DNA of 64,000 nt, taken from the NCBI RefSeq assembly GCF_914767665.1, contig NC_059503.1, forward strand, positions 29,388,001 through 29,452,000, given 5' to 3'. The notes beneath the pieces are model-generated. The model saw nothing but the letters and a program-made list of their open reading frames with translations, did no database searches and was not told the origin of the DNA. Below, one piece after another: positions 12,005 through 24,300 of the stretch. Origin of the DNA: Harmonia axyridis. Lineage: Eukaryota; Arthropoda; Insecta; Coleoptera; Coccinellidae. Both the position numbers and the translations under genes were made by a program. Each line of letters begins with the position of its first letter. Within the stretch, counting starts at the first letter, position 1.

Positions 12005-12410
12005 TTTTTCTCTAATTCTGTGGTTATTCCGTTCATTCTTCCACATCTTGTAGAACAAAATCGTGCGAGAATATATCAGAAACGCACAGTTTTCATGGTT
12101 ATATTTTATTATTCTATGTTGGTACTCCGAATTTTCCGCCACGGCTTCATCTGTCAATTCATCAATTGGCCTTAAAGAAATCAGTTCTGCCAACCAACAT
12201 TTTTCAATGCAAAAATCACTAAAATATATTTATGGAAATATTTCATTAATTTCAATGAAAATGCAATGAATTAGAGAAAATAATGTATAATACTCGTACA
12301 GAAGGCTCATTCTACCACTCGTTCATTCCAAAACTCGCCACTTCGTGGCTCGTTTTTGAATTTTGAACTCGTGGAAGAATATCAATGCCTTCTGCACTTG
12401 TATTATAAAT
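12005..12410 (-). repeat. Hairpin-armed repeat, copy 2 (family A), reverse orientation
   Basis: Body (about 12005-12276) plus one arm (12277-12410) of the unit described at 1-541, in opposite orientation. The body frame on the minus strand again reads HRIIKYNHENCAFLIYSRTI, with substitutions near its N-terminal side relative to copy 1. Only one arm is present, so this copy is not a hairpin. Eleven bases (AATAACTATTC) follow this copy and also follow the body of copy 1. Confidence 0.75.
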
Positions 12411-13757
12411 AACTATTCTGAAAATCGATGAGAACTTTATTGGGGGATCAAAATGAGGCAATTAATTGATAACTCATTCAAACGTTTATATCAGGCCCAT
12501 TCCAAATGGCAAATTCCATATTTGATTTTTTTATTAGATAGCAAATTTTATTATCTACGAAAAATTCGCTATCAAATGAGATGATATAGGGTGTCATCAA
12601 TGAAACGTCGCTTTTTTAACACAAAAATTCAGTACTAACCAACGTTCTTCTAGTATTCACTTCCAATATCTCATTCAATATCATACATTTCGAAGTTATT
12701 AGCTTTTCCGAAGACCATTCAATATATGTAAAATCGGAATATCTCAAATACGGTCATTAAGCATATTATTCAACTTTGAAAACACTTGATGTATTCGTTA
12801 ATCCATGCAATTTGAAAATTCAATAAAAAACAGGTTGTTCCATAAGAAAATATATGTTTGGTCGTTTGAACTTTATTGGTACACCCTGAGTACATTGCGC
12901 TCGAGAAATACACAATTTCTCATAGAGCTTCGTCAGTTATTTTTTCCGAGAAATGGTAAATAACTCGATAACTACTCAGGACAGCTTAAAAAATGTACAC
13001 TAAATGAACGTTTGAATTAATAAACACCTCTGAATATACAATAAAATAAAGAGTGTCCCATTCAATTTGAAGAAGTTTTCGATAAAATCAGAATCCAGTA
13101 TTTCTGAAAAAAAATTGATCCGGACCCCATCGGACACCCTGGATACGGCCTTGACTATACTTAGAACATAGTAGGAACACGAAATTGAAAATTGCTTTTA
13201 ATGCCTAGTGGGATACCAGCATCAAAAGTTTTTGAAATTTATTTGGAATTCTGAACAAATGAGCCTTTGTTCGAATACCTCAGCATGATTATACATATGT
13301 TATATCAATACTTTTATGAGATGGAACACCAATGAGGACAATTCATTCAAAATTACTTAATTATTGGAAATAATACAAGAATTACCCACTATGATCGTTT
13401 CCGAGAAGAACACAATATGATTTGAATCATCGATCACCAAATTGTTTAATAAAAAAAACCGTGGAATTTTCATAAGGAAAGTCAGACATTTCCCCTCAAA
13501 CTGCATATATATATATTTCATTTAAAACTCTATATTTCATATGTAATTCCTGAAAGCAAATTACAAGAATATCTGAATAATGACGAACATTCAAAAAAAC
13601 AATAAAAAATATAGAAATATTCAAGTTCAATTCACAGGGTTAGGACTTTAAATTGAACCCCAACATGTTGTCTCAAAAATGTGAAAACACCGAATCTACC
13701 AATATAGAAATAGTAAAACAAAACACTTCTAGTTTACTTTAAAATCTTCATTTCCAG
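12411..13757. other. Upstream region of the secreted-protein gene, with repeat scraps
   Basis: Contains TACACCCTGAG and GGACACCCTGGA repeat ends at about 12892 and 13132. A TATATATATATTT run lies at about 13507. A pyrimidine-rich TTTCCAG at 13751-13757, just before the start codon, is a good splice acceptor, suggesting a non-coding first exon somewhere here. The transcription start was not located. Confidence 0.4.
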
Positions 13758-13765
13758 ACATCAGG

Positions 13766-15447
13766 ATGAGGTCTACAATATTTCTCATCCTCTCAATTAT
13801 TCTCTTCGCATCAGGAGCTCAAGCCATCAAGGATATGATGAGGAAATCAATTGTGTTCGACAAGAATACTCCAGACGTGTTCTACTGCCCAATCCAGAAA
13901 CCTAGCGGTATGGATAAGCTAATCGTCAAGTGAGTATCACTAGAAAATGAGGTAACATTTGTGATCCCACAATTCAAAAGCATGAAATCCTTGAACAACC
14001 TGATCGACTCTCATCATTCCAATCAATTTTTATCACTAATGAAGAATAATTGATCTTTACTCAGAGCTAGACCGTTGAAGAAGCTCTGTGAATTTGAAGG
14101 TCAACCCCTTCCTGAAGACTACAAGAGCGATTGCTACCAAGACGTAGACGAATCTAATTATGCTTGCAAGGAGAAATACAGAATAATGGTGAGAAAGCAC
14201 TTATAAATAGTGAAGTTAGTCATAAGTGGAATTGGACATTCTGTACATAACTATTTCAGAATTTGTAAAAAGCACACTTGTATAAAAAAATCAAAAAATT
14301 GTTTAGAATTACGGCAGGATGTTCAATTTACACCAAGATAAATTACCTAACTGGAGACTAAAAATCATATAATTTTTCAGAAACGCATACATAAAGCTTT
14401 GCTGGAAGAGGAGCTCAGAAAATAATTGTGACCCATACTCTAAAGCTATACTAACAATTTCCTACTGCCATTAACACCTGTAATTTTTTTCTAAACTACA
14501 TCTTGAGCTTTAACCTCTAATCTTTGAAAAACTAGTTGAAGATTATCTAATTTTCATGTAATTATATTGAAGGTTGGGTCAGAGTCTTTTCTTAGTGCAC
14601 AATTACATTGTCATGATAGCCACCTAAAAGTAATAAAATCATAGTACCTCTTATAAATTGTGTACATAAAAAAATGAAATGAATCAATTATTCTATTTCA
14701 GTTTGAGACTGTCAGTGGCCTGTAAATAAGATTTAAATCTAGTTAAAAATCATATTTTGGACTAAAGACTCTACCTTCATGGGGTTGATGAATGATGACG
14801 TCTCAAACAATTCAGAAGTAATTTTGACTCATTTAGATGCCATCATTCACAATTGGTGCGGTTAAAATTTGTAATAAATAACTTTAATCAATATATTGTA
14901 TATATAAGTTCCAACCGTAAACTTTTGATATTCAAGGTAGTTTTACTCCAACATTAGTTAGTTGAATGATTATTATAGATCCTCCACTAGAATTTGTCTG
15001 TTTTGTAAATTCTTTTTTCCTCTTTCATTCTATCACACTTTCTTCTGAACCGACAATGACCAAAATTCAAATGGAAAAAACTTCAAACATCTGGTAGGTA
15101 AGGTACATTTTTTTCAACAGAATTGTCTGAATTTTCAAAACATTCCATTAATTCAATTGATTATTCAATGATATGATATTCAGTTGACATGTAAATTTGT
15201 TTTATAGCACTGTAAAAATTCACACGATGTAATTCTCAAAAAATTATGATGAAAAAGAATAACAAAATTAAACTCTCAGATGAGGACTGCTCCTCCTGGT
15301 TCGGAAAAACCCTTTGAAGGAAAAAGACTGGCGAGGTTCCTAGACGTTGACAAGGAATATTACGTAGCTGCCATGGAGGACAGAAAGAAGGAAATGGCAG
15401 CCGAAAAGAAGAAGAGGAAAATAATCAAAGGAAAGAAAAGCACATAA
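13766..15447 (+). CDS. Small secreted cysteine-containing protein, alternative last exons
   Basis: Coding exons are 13766-13929 and 14065-14188, then either 14381-14425 (110 aa) or 15280-15447 (151 aa). All introns are GT-AG and the phases fit both endings. Residues 1-20 (MRSTIFLILSIILFASGAQA) form a signal peptide. The common part has four cysteines (contexts FYCPI, KLCEF, SDCYQ, YACKE) and an acidic middle. The short ending is KRIHKALLEEELRK. The long one is strongly basic (AAEKKKRKIIKGKK). I do not recognise the family; a secreted two-disulfide peptide or binding protein is plausible. The ATG follows a good acceptor (TTTCCAG), implying a 5' UTR intron. Separate AATAAA signals follow each ending. 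Confidence 0.75.
14381..14425 (+). CDS. Alternative terminal exon a of the secreted-protein gene
   Basis: The acceptor AATTTTTCAG is followed in frame (phase 0) by 14 codons and TAA. The resulting 110-aa isoform ends in a short amphipathic, charged tail. A polyadenylation signal lies at 14632. Confidence 0.7.
   Translation, partial: KRIHKALLEEELRK
14632..14637 (+). terminator. Polyadenylation signal AATAAA for the short isoform
   Basis: AATAAA lies 207 bases after the stop codon of terminal exon a, at a normal 3' UTR distance. Confidence 0.55.
15280..15447 (+). CDS. Alternative terminal exon b of the secreted-protein gene
   Basis: The acceptor AACTCTCAG joins in phase 0 to the exon ending at 14188 and adds 55 residues, starting MRTAPPGSEKPFEGK and ending in a lysine-rich tail. 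The open frame ends at TAA (15445-15447). It is skipped if exon a is used, because exon a carries a stop codon. Confidence 0.7.
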   Translation: MRTAPPGSEKPFEGKRLARFLDVDKEYYVAAMEDRKKEMAAEKKKRKIIKGKKST

Positions 15448-15616
15448 ACCAGAAAGTTTCAAGCAAAAGGACTAAAAATTATGGCATCGTTGCTATACTA
15501 ACGTCTAATTACCATTTTATTTTTGGTTATTGTTTTTAATGTAAATTTTATTGAAGATCTCTAATTTTGTTAATTACTCCAACAAGACTCAACTAGATTT
15601 TATGTATCTACTTAAA

Positions 15617-15622
15617 AATAAA
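15617..15622 (+). terminator. Polyadenylation signal AATAAA for the long isoform
   Basis: AATAAA lies 170 bases after the stop codon of terminal exon b. Confidence 0.55.
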
Positions 15623-17772
15623 CTCTATCTTTTCCTTCTCCCCTTTAAGTAATCAGAAACATCTTTATCTCTTCAATTCTTTTGGGTACCAAATCCATTT
15701 AAATTTTTACAAGGATGTTAACCGAAAACATTTAATTGGAGAATAAATTAAATGATTATCTTTCACGATTTAAAATAAGCAAGTCTCATTATTATGAATG
15801 ACTTTTCAAGAGATACCATTATAAGTAAATAAAACAGCTTTTTATAAAAAAAAAACATTTTATACTGTGTAAAGTCACATTTCCTTACAAAAACATTCAT
15901 TTTCGAATACATAAAAATACAAAAACTGCCCAACCCAAGATTTCAGTGACTTTTTATACAGTTCATTTGGAAAACTCTGTTCAAAAGCAAAATTCAGATG
16001 ATATAAGGTATCCTTATAATTGACTCTTTATAAAAACGAAAGACACTGAAATCTCGTTCAAATAGATTCCAATCAGATTTGAAAACATGTTTCAAATCTG
16101 ATATAATATAAAAACATTTAATTAATATATCTCGTTACCAACTTCGATGTTAGTAAATTTATATTTTGATCTTAACCTAAAAAAATAGTAAATATCGATT
16201 TGGCATTCTTGACTTTAAAAATAAAGATATGGAAGAAACTTTTGGGACCATAGGGACTAAACTTGAACCAAATATAGCAAATATTTGTTCATACATTATT
16301 AATGTACGCTTGTTTTTATTTACAAAATGGAAACGAATAATAATCATAACAATGAATTGAATGAGAAATTATATTCGCATTGGGAGTCAACTATAGCGTC
16401 GTATTAATGTCTAAAGAAAATACTTATAAAACAATAATGAATTCAAGTTCAAAATGCAGTATATCTTTTGTGAATAAACAATGAGCAGCATTCTTATTAC
16501 CATAATTAAAAAAGAATCACAAACTATAATGCCATCTCTTATGGGCTGAATATTTAATTCAGTTCTTCAATTTTTTAATATCCATTAATATACTTAGATA
16601 CTTTCACTGCTAGATCATTCACCTGCACCTAATTATTTTATGATATGGAATTATTGAAAACATTTTCCTTTTGACTTTCATAGTCCTGTTTGTGATTATT
16701 TTTCAGGTATATCACATTTATCTCACACAAGTAGGTGTTAATGAGTCCGCTTCTTTAGAGAACATAATATTTATAATTACATCTCCAACTAATATTACAA
16801 AGCATCCATTTAGTTAAGAAATATTCTATTATATTCAAAAGAAGTGATAAAAATGAGTAATTTTGTACCCTATGGTCAAATAATTTCGAAAAAGTACTCA
16901 CTTGATGCAATAATGTTCAAACTTATTCAACATCACCTAATTTTTCATTACCAGAAACGCAAAGACTAGTCACATGCCTTCAAAATACATTTTTATTGAT
17001 CTTCCCAAGCAGTCTGCTTGTGTTGTTATTATATACAGGTCAACACCTAAAATGTCGGCACTCCAAACAATAATTTATAAAAGAAGATCAATTTACATTG
17101 GCCTAATAGAATACTGGCTTTACTCATTCTAGATCAAGGAGAAATCTATAGTCCCATAATTTTCTTCCACATCAGTATGTGAATTGAGACATAACTCCTA
17201 ATTCAAATAAATAAAAATAGTTGCCTGACCAAATTCGAAAGAAAAAGTTAAAGCTGTCATGTAATGGAACCAAGAATAGAAAATTCTACATAACCATTTC
17301 AGATATGTCGATATTTCATAACGAATTTGGCTTGAGTCTATTAATTTCTTTGGTAAAACAACCAAAATTTCTCTCATCAAATAGAATGTAATTGAATAGA
17401 CATATTTCATTCAGCTCAACAATTTAAAATTCGGATTATATTATTGAGCGCTCAAGAACCCACAACATTCAATACTTAGAATATGTATTTTCTTCTTTTC
17501 ACCTAAAACTCAAAGAGACAAAAATAAAATGTCACAGATATCAAACATTCATTCTATATACAATAACATACTTCTTAATTTTGTTTACATTATCCAAATG
17601 TATAATGAACACCAAAGTTTATAACAACTCTGTGGAAGAATATCCACAAGATTGAAACGACAAAAACTACTTCGCATTATTCGTTTACAAATTTATATCA
17701 GATCTAGTTTAACTAAATCTTTTAGAAAAATAGAGATAGATTTTTCTGTTGTTTCAATAGTGGATTGTTCTA
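15623..17772. other. AT-rich intergenic, nothing recognised
   Basis: Very AT-rich with only short accidental frames on both strands. No inverted repeat or known element was seen. Confidence 0.45.
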
Positions 17773-17944
17773 ATAGAGGTTTGGTGCAAAATTTTGAATG
17801 TCATATATTACATATACCTCCATCTGATTCGAACAATATTAAATTTATATTCATTTTCATTTATATAGAATCTTTTACGTATATTAGACAAGTGTCAGTC
17901 ATTAAAAATAGTATGATGCAAGAGAAGCAAATATAGAAAAGGGT
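17773..17944 (+). repeat. 172-bp direct repeat, copy A
   Basis: Nearly identical to 20430-20602, with only a handful of differences including one indel. Both copies begin ATAGAGGTTTGGTGCAAA and end AGAAAAGGGT. The flanking bases differ, so the unit itself was duplicated. Each copy holds the same ~52-codon open end, but the few substitutions do not look like coding constraint. Confidence 0.8.
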
Positions 17945-18346
17945 TCTTGACATCAACATCTTATCTACACATGGACACAAAAGAAAGTTACTGCGAACAT
18001 GTGGTGTTTGATCGGATTTTTTGAAGAATGCAATCGATAAATGATTTTGTACTTTATAAAACATGAAATTTATATTTTGTGATGTGGAAAACCCTGAAAA
18101 CAGGGAGAAATCATTTTTCGAGTCAAGTCAAAAGCCCTTAAAAAGGAATCTCTGCATCATTGAATGAGATCGATTGTACACTCTTCATTTCATACTTCCA
18201 AAATACTTAAATCTACATGGCAATTTTGAAAATTTATTTTCGTACACTCAGATCATATCTTTTCAGGAAGGAAACATTTTGATCAATATTTACATTATTT
18301 TGTGCTATGACTTCCCATATAATTGATTCAATTGAATTGACTGACT

Positions 18347-19889
18347 TGTACAGGGTGGGCAAATTTCGATGTTTTAGCACTACAACTTTTGAACCAGAGG
18401 AGATAGACAAAATCTGATACCCACTTCTCGATCTCTTTTTCTGAGAAACTAAAAAGGGTAGTTTTCGTTTTTGGCCACCTTCTTTTGTTTTCGAGTTATA
18501 AGCGAAAATTGGAAAAATGGCGAAATCGAAAAACAGTTATATCTCCGCTAATACTGATGATAGAGCTCTGAAATTAAAACATTATACAGGCACTTTTTTA
18601 CGTAGAATCCAGTGGCGTGCTCGTATTTCTAAAAGGGTTTTTAATTACGAAGCTATGACCCAAAGTTATGTTTTTTTAAATGGGAACACTAGATTTTTGT
18701 GCCATTTTCTGAAAGCTTAATTTTTCCTGATTTCAAAAATATATAACATCGTATGATTCGGATCAATATAAATAATAGAAAATGGCCAAAAACCTCTTTT
18801 CACCTAAGAGTCTCAATATTTCTATGGTTTCAACTGTTGATGAGCCTTCCTATAACAAGAGCAGTGTCCTTCCGTCAATCTGATTATTTCTATGCTTTTC
18901 ACTTATTTCTACAAAATTCGAATCTAGATATGTTTTATAAATTTTTCATCTAAAATTGATTTGGAAATAACGGAGAAACCACAAGATCGAATTTTTCAAT
19001 CGAAAGAGTTGTATTGAGATGCATGTTTCAGGAGATTATTTACATAGGTCTCTAGAATCAATACGCACAAGTACCAATCCATTTTAAACAGCATATGAAA
19101 CAATGCATATCTGATTGAACTCAACATTTTAATTACGAAGGGACAAACAAGAAATAATATTTAACCTAATAATGACAACAATTGCACAATGCACAGTCGA
19201 CACCTCTTCTCGATATTTCAATAGATGAATATTTGAAACTGTGTTCAAGCTACCTAGGAAACTTTTTCCAAGTTCGTTTATCTTTTCGAAACTATTTGTA
19301 TAAAATAAATATAGATTCGAATTTTGTAGAAATAAGTGAAAAGCATAGAAATAATGATTGACAGAAGGACACTGCTCTTGTTATAGGAAGGCTCATCAAC
19401 AGTTGAAACCATAGAAATATTGAGACTCTTAGGTGAAAAGAGGTTTTTGGCCATTTTCTATTATTTATATTGATCCGAATCATACGATGTTATATATTTT
19501 TGAAATCAGGAAAAATTAAGCTTTCAGAAAATGGCACAAAAATCTAGTGTTCCCATTTAAAAAAACATAACTTTGGGTCATAGCTTCGTAATTAAAAACC
19601 CTTTTAGAAATACGAGCACGCTACTGGATTCTACGTAAAAAAGTGCCTGTATAATGTTTTAATTTCAGAGCTCTATCATCAGTATTAGCGGAGATATAAC
19701 TGTTTTTCGATTTCGCCATTTTTCCAATTTTCGCTTATAACTCGAAAACAAAAGAAGGTGGCCAAAAACGAAAACTACCCTTTTTAGTTTCTCAGAAAAA
19801 GAGATCGAGAAGTGGGTATCAGATTTTGTCTATCTCCTGTGGTTCAAAAGTTGTAGTGCTGAAACATCGAAATTTGCCCACCCTGTACA
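18347..19889. mobile_element. Long-inverted-repeat element (family B), complete copy
   Basis: Arms of about 600 bp (18347-18955 and 19290-19889) are near-identical inverted copies starting TGTACAGGGTGGGCAAATTT. They enclose a ~330-bp centre. No transposase frame is present. Two other copies are broken by insertions: 41916-43721 and 52482-57850. It is a non-autonomous foldback-type element. It lies between the two copies of the 172-bp direct repeat. Confidence 0.85.
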
Positions 19890-20429
19890 GATATTTCAGA
19901 GTATGAAATTTCAAAATAGAAATAAAAAAAATGCATTCATTTCATTGTAGGCTTTTATGAGATCTATCAAGAGTACTAGGCTTGCAAGAATTAGAAAAAC
20001 GGATGGATTTCTGTGTATGCCTTTATAATGTTCTTTGGCACCATAAGATCATTACCATTAATTGCTTACTCTTCAAGAAAATTAAAAAAAAATCTTCCTA
20101 ATCGAAATTAGAATCCACGATGTCTATAAAACGAAAATTTTGAGTTTCCAAGGTGCTATGTGAATACTTTTCAGATGTCATCCATCCTTCAGAAAAAAAA
20201 TAAAATAAATTTATTATGAAAATAGTAAATCATATCAGCCTTTCTTTGTCTTTTTTTCTATTTTATTTTATAGAAACTGTTCTAGAAGGCATTAATAGAT
20301 GAGATATTGTTACGACATAATAACTTCCAGATATGTTTGTGTTCGGAGGTCTCTTAGACCTCTGAGAGACTTTTAAGAAACTCAGAGTTTGTGAGAGGTT
20401 GTGTCTTTGTAGGCTTTGTTACTGTATTC
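19890..20429. other. Intergenic spacer between family B element and repeat copy B
   Basis: AT-rich. It includes AAATAAATTTATT near 20205, which on the minus strand gives AATAAA and could serve the ROR gene, although it is about 780 bases past its stop codon. Confidence 0.35.
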
Positions 20430-20602
20430 CATAGAGGTTTGGTGCAAATTTTTGAATGTCATATATTACATATACCTCCATCTGATTCAAACAATATTAA
20501 ATTTATATTCAATTTCATTTATATAGAATCTTTTACGTATATTAGACAAGTGTCAGTCATTAAAAATAGTATGATGCAAGAGAAGCAAATATAGAAAAGG
20601 GT
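20430..20602 (+). repeat. 172-bp direct repeat, copy B
   Basis: Partner of 17773-17944, about 2.66 kb downstream in the same orientation. It lies just past the 3' end of the ROR gene. Confidence 0.8.
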
Positions 20603-20988
20603 AAACTATACCCAATGGTTGGACAATCCTCCGTAGGAAACACTAAAATTTTAAACTTTTCCATAGTAAGCAAGTTCTGAAATACATAACTCTAATTGAT
20701 GTCTGTATAAGTCATGAACCAATTATAAAATCTGAGAGTGCTTTTGATTCTTGGGAATACTTGAATAAGTTCTTAAAAGTTGGCCATCCTGCAAATTTGT
20801 ATTATTGTTGATTTTGTGCCAAAATGAGCAAATGAAGACAAAATGAGGCAAGAAAAAACATTCAAAACCACAGCTATCCATAACAAAATAGTTGTGAAAA
20901 TTTTTCAACAATCGATTCAGCCCAAATAAACAAGAATCCCCAGCTGTTAAAACCCAACTTTTAGGTATAACAACCCATCTTAATCTTT

Positions 20989-21331
20989 TCATTCGTTTAT
21001 CTTAATCTCAATATTGTCACCTACTGAACTAACCACCATATTCTTAGGGTTTGTCCTCTCCAAAGAACTGTGTTTTTTCTTACGCTTTCCTTTTAGGTCG
21101 TTGCTCAGGTTTGTGCTCTGCGTCCTGTTTCCTAGGCTAGAGCACCTACTACTTAGGCTGTTTTGACTCTCATTCAGCCTATTGCAACGTGCCAGATTTC
21201 TGTCTATTGGAGCGGGTTCACTGGGTGAAGTCTCGGCATAGCCACTGGTGGTCGTATGGTTATCTGAGCTGTGACTCGACTTTGAGCTGCATAAAAGGTT
21301 TCGATATAGTTGAACATGGGGGTACACAGAT
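20989..21331 (-). CDS. ROR last exon: serine/threonine-rich C-terminal tail
   Basis: About 114 residues, rich in Ser, Thr and Asn, with a basic stretch (GKRKKKHSS) and the ending NIEIKINE followed by TGA. No domain is recognised. Such tails are typical of ROR proteins but poorly conserved. The acceptor at 21332 (ACTATTTTAG) joins in phase 2. Confidence 0.85.
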
Positions 21332-24300
21332 CTAAAATAGTAAAGTACAATCTAAGTATTTACCTGTGTCCGTATTTGTGAGGTTGTAAGGCATGCTCCG
21401 GCGTCTTGATGTAGGATCCGCTAACTGAGCCACTGTGCTTCCATACCTTCAGTCTGTGCGCTAACTCGGAGAAGTTGGGGCGGCGAATGGCGAGTTCTGC
21501 CCAACATTCGACCATCAGTGAATAGCAATGGCTCGGACACGCCTCTGGGCAAGGCAACAGTTTTCTTGAACGAATCATGTTGATCACCTCTTGGTTATTG
21601 AAGCCGTAGTAAGGCTATAAAGTGAACTTTATTTTAAAAACGTGATGATACCTATGACTCTATAAATTATGTAAAGGGTGTTTCTTTAGAGGTTCACAAC
21701 TTTGAGTTGGCAACACTGCATTTATTGACAACCCATTTAACAGCTGATAGTTGCTTTTTGTTTAGTTTGGTTCGACATTTCATTAGGGATAGACTTAAAC
21801 CAGAGGAATGCTTGCAAAGTTTTGAAATCTTCTATCAAACTAATGGTCGAAAGACCGTCACATCCACAGAAAATTACCGTTTGATGTGCTGGCGAAGTCA
21901 TGGGTCCATGTCTTCAAAAACGATGATGGTCAGAATGTTACTGTCAATGGCGAATGGATAGGGACATGATTAGAAATTTTTTCATACCTCAATTAGCTGA
22001 TAATAAACAACAGTAGCCACTGGGACCACGGTTTTTGATAGCAAGGTTCAGAAGTTGGGTGAAGAACAATTTTGCTTTCCTATTTTAGTTTACGTAGGCG
22101 AAACAATATAATGAAGAAGATAAATAAAGCTGTATTAACAATTAACTTAATGAAGGAGCACCAACCTGGAGACCGTAACTGTATATCTCCCACAGTACCA
22201 CACCATAAGACCAAACATCACTTTCCGTGGTGAATTTCCCGTACAAAATAGATTCTGGAGGCATCCATCTGACAGGTAGAAGAGACTTGGACTGTACCCT
22301 GTAGTAGTCGCAACTATACATGTCTCGACTGAGTCCAAAATCGCTGATCTTCACCACCAGGTCCTTGGAGACCAGACAGTTTCTGGCTGCTAAATCACGA
22401 TGTACATAGTGATTTTCGGATAAATACTCCATACCCTGCGCTATCTGGATAGCTATATGGAGGAATTGGTTTTGAGTGAGGCATTTGCCCTCGTTGGGGG
22501 AGTTAGCTATCAGGAACTCGTGTAGATCGCCCTGAAAAAATGGAATAATAAAAGTTTAGATATTGAGTGTTGTTTTATTGTAAAAAAAGACCCTGACACT
22601 ATGCTATGCTATATTCAAAATAGCTGGAATTCCTATGGAACCAATTCAATTCATCTGGCGTCAATACTCACATTGAATTTCACGTTTACGCATGCACCAC
22701 CCCTTTTAACCCGATTCGAATATCGAAATAGCAGGAATTTCCCATTTGCTCATGCTCAACGCATACCTCATATCCAGAAAAGCTCAAATTCTTAGGGAAG
22801 AATTTGGTCCATATCCGAACATTTACAGGTTTGGAAAATTAACTCGGAACCATGGGATTTAGCGTACAAATCTCCAAGTCGCTCTGGCTCCAATGGAACA
22901 GTGGAAGAATCAAAACATGAGTGCGATGCCATCTTCCACTGTTCCATTGGAGCCAGAGCGACTTGGAGATTTGTACGCTAAATCCCATGGTTCCGAGTGA
23001 ATTTTCCAAACCTGTACAACAAAATTCATTAAAATTGGACGAGTAGAATGTAAGATATAAAAATATCGAAAGTTTTATGTGTAGGCATGCTAAACTCATC
23101 GAAATCACATAATAAATGTATGTCCATAAATGCTCAAATTCTTATGGGACCATCTACAGCTCAAAGAGAAAATCCACAAAAAAATCCAATATAATCATAT
23201 AAGAATTGTAGAAGGCTACTACAGTGGTCTGAAGGCACACAGACAGACAAACTGACACTAAACCAAAGTTGTTAAGAATAGTCTTAAATGCATTTCACGA
23301 GCGGAAATTTAAAAAATTTTCATCTTAAAAGTGATTACAATGCTTCCACTACCTCTACTAGACTCGGAAGCAAAACATTTTTCCATCTGTATAACTCACC
23401 TCTGACATATACTCGAAAAGCATGCAAACCGGATCCTGCTTCAGAACAATGCCCAACAAACAAATAATGTTGGGATGTTTCAATTCACTTATCAACTCGA
23501 TCTCCCTCTGAAAATCGGCTTGAGTCTTGGCACTTGCGTTTTCCTTTAAGGATTTGACAGCAACGTAGGATCTCTGACCGTTCTTGAACTTCAATTCGCC
23601 TTTATATACCTTTCCTGTAAAAAACCAAACCAATCAGAATCTTTTGTACCTTCTTTGGACCAGTGTACACTAACCAAAAGCACCCTCTCCAAGTTCCTCC
23701 ATCAAATTGACCTCTTTATGGGTAAATTGTGGCACTATGCTGATCGAACCCTTGTTAGGATGGTGATTTCTCGGAGGCGGAATGTTAGGCGGCAGCAGAC
23801 TGTTCATTTCCATCGAGGGTGCAGTTGGACTGTGATTGCCGTAAATATTTTTGTCTGCGGTGGGAGTGTTCATCTGAAAATCGAAAATATGTACGTCGGA
23901 ATCTAACCAAAAAAATGGAATACTTACCTTTTGGATATTCCTGGCGAATTTCCTCTTCCCTCTACAGCAAAAGAAGGCTACTAAGAGGCCTACTGTCAAA
24001 GATATAGCAGCAAAGATGACAAAGACGTACAACCCAACAATGTAAACTGAAAGCCGAGAAATAACATAGATATATCAAGGAGTAAATTTGAAATTCAACT
24101 ATTTCAAACCAAGGCAATGCCATGGTATACACAGTTGCCTAAGCAAAAATTGTAAATGGACAGGCTTCACTTCAACACTTACTGCATTTGGATATGTCGC
24201 AGAGCTCTTTCTCATTATGACTCACGTAGCAAAATGGTTGACTTTCAACATTTCCTGGATTTCTGCAACAACAAGTCTAATTAATATAAATCCTCCATCT

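Noticed and set aside
17777..17936. Duplicated ~52-codon frame in the 172-bp repeat as a duplicated exon
   Set aside because: Differences between the copies include amino-acid changes and an indel, and splice sites are not conserved at the edges.
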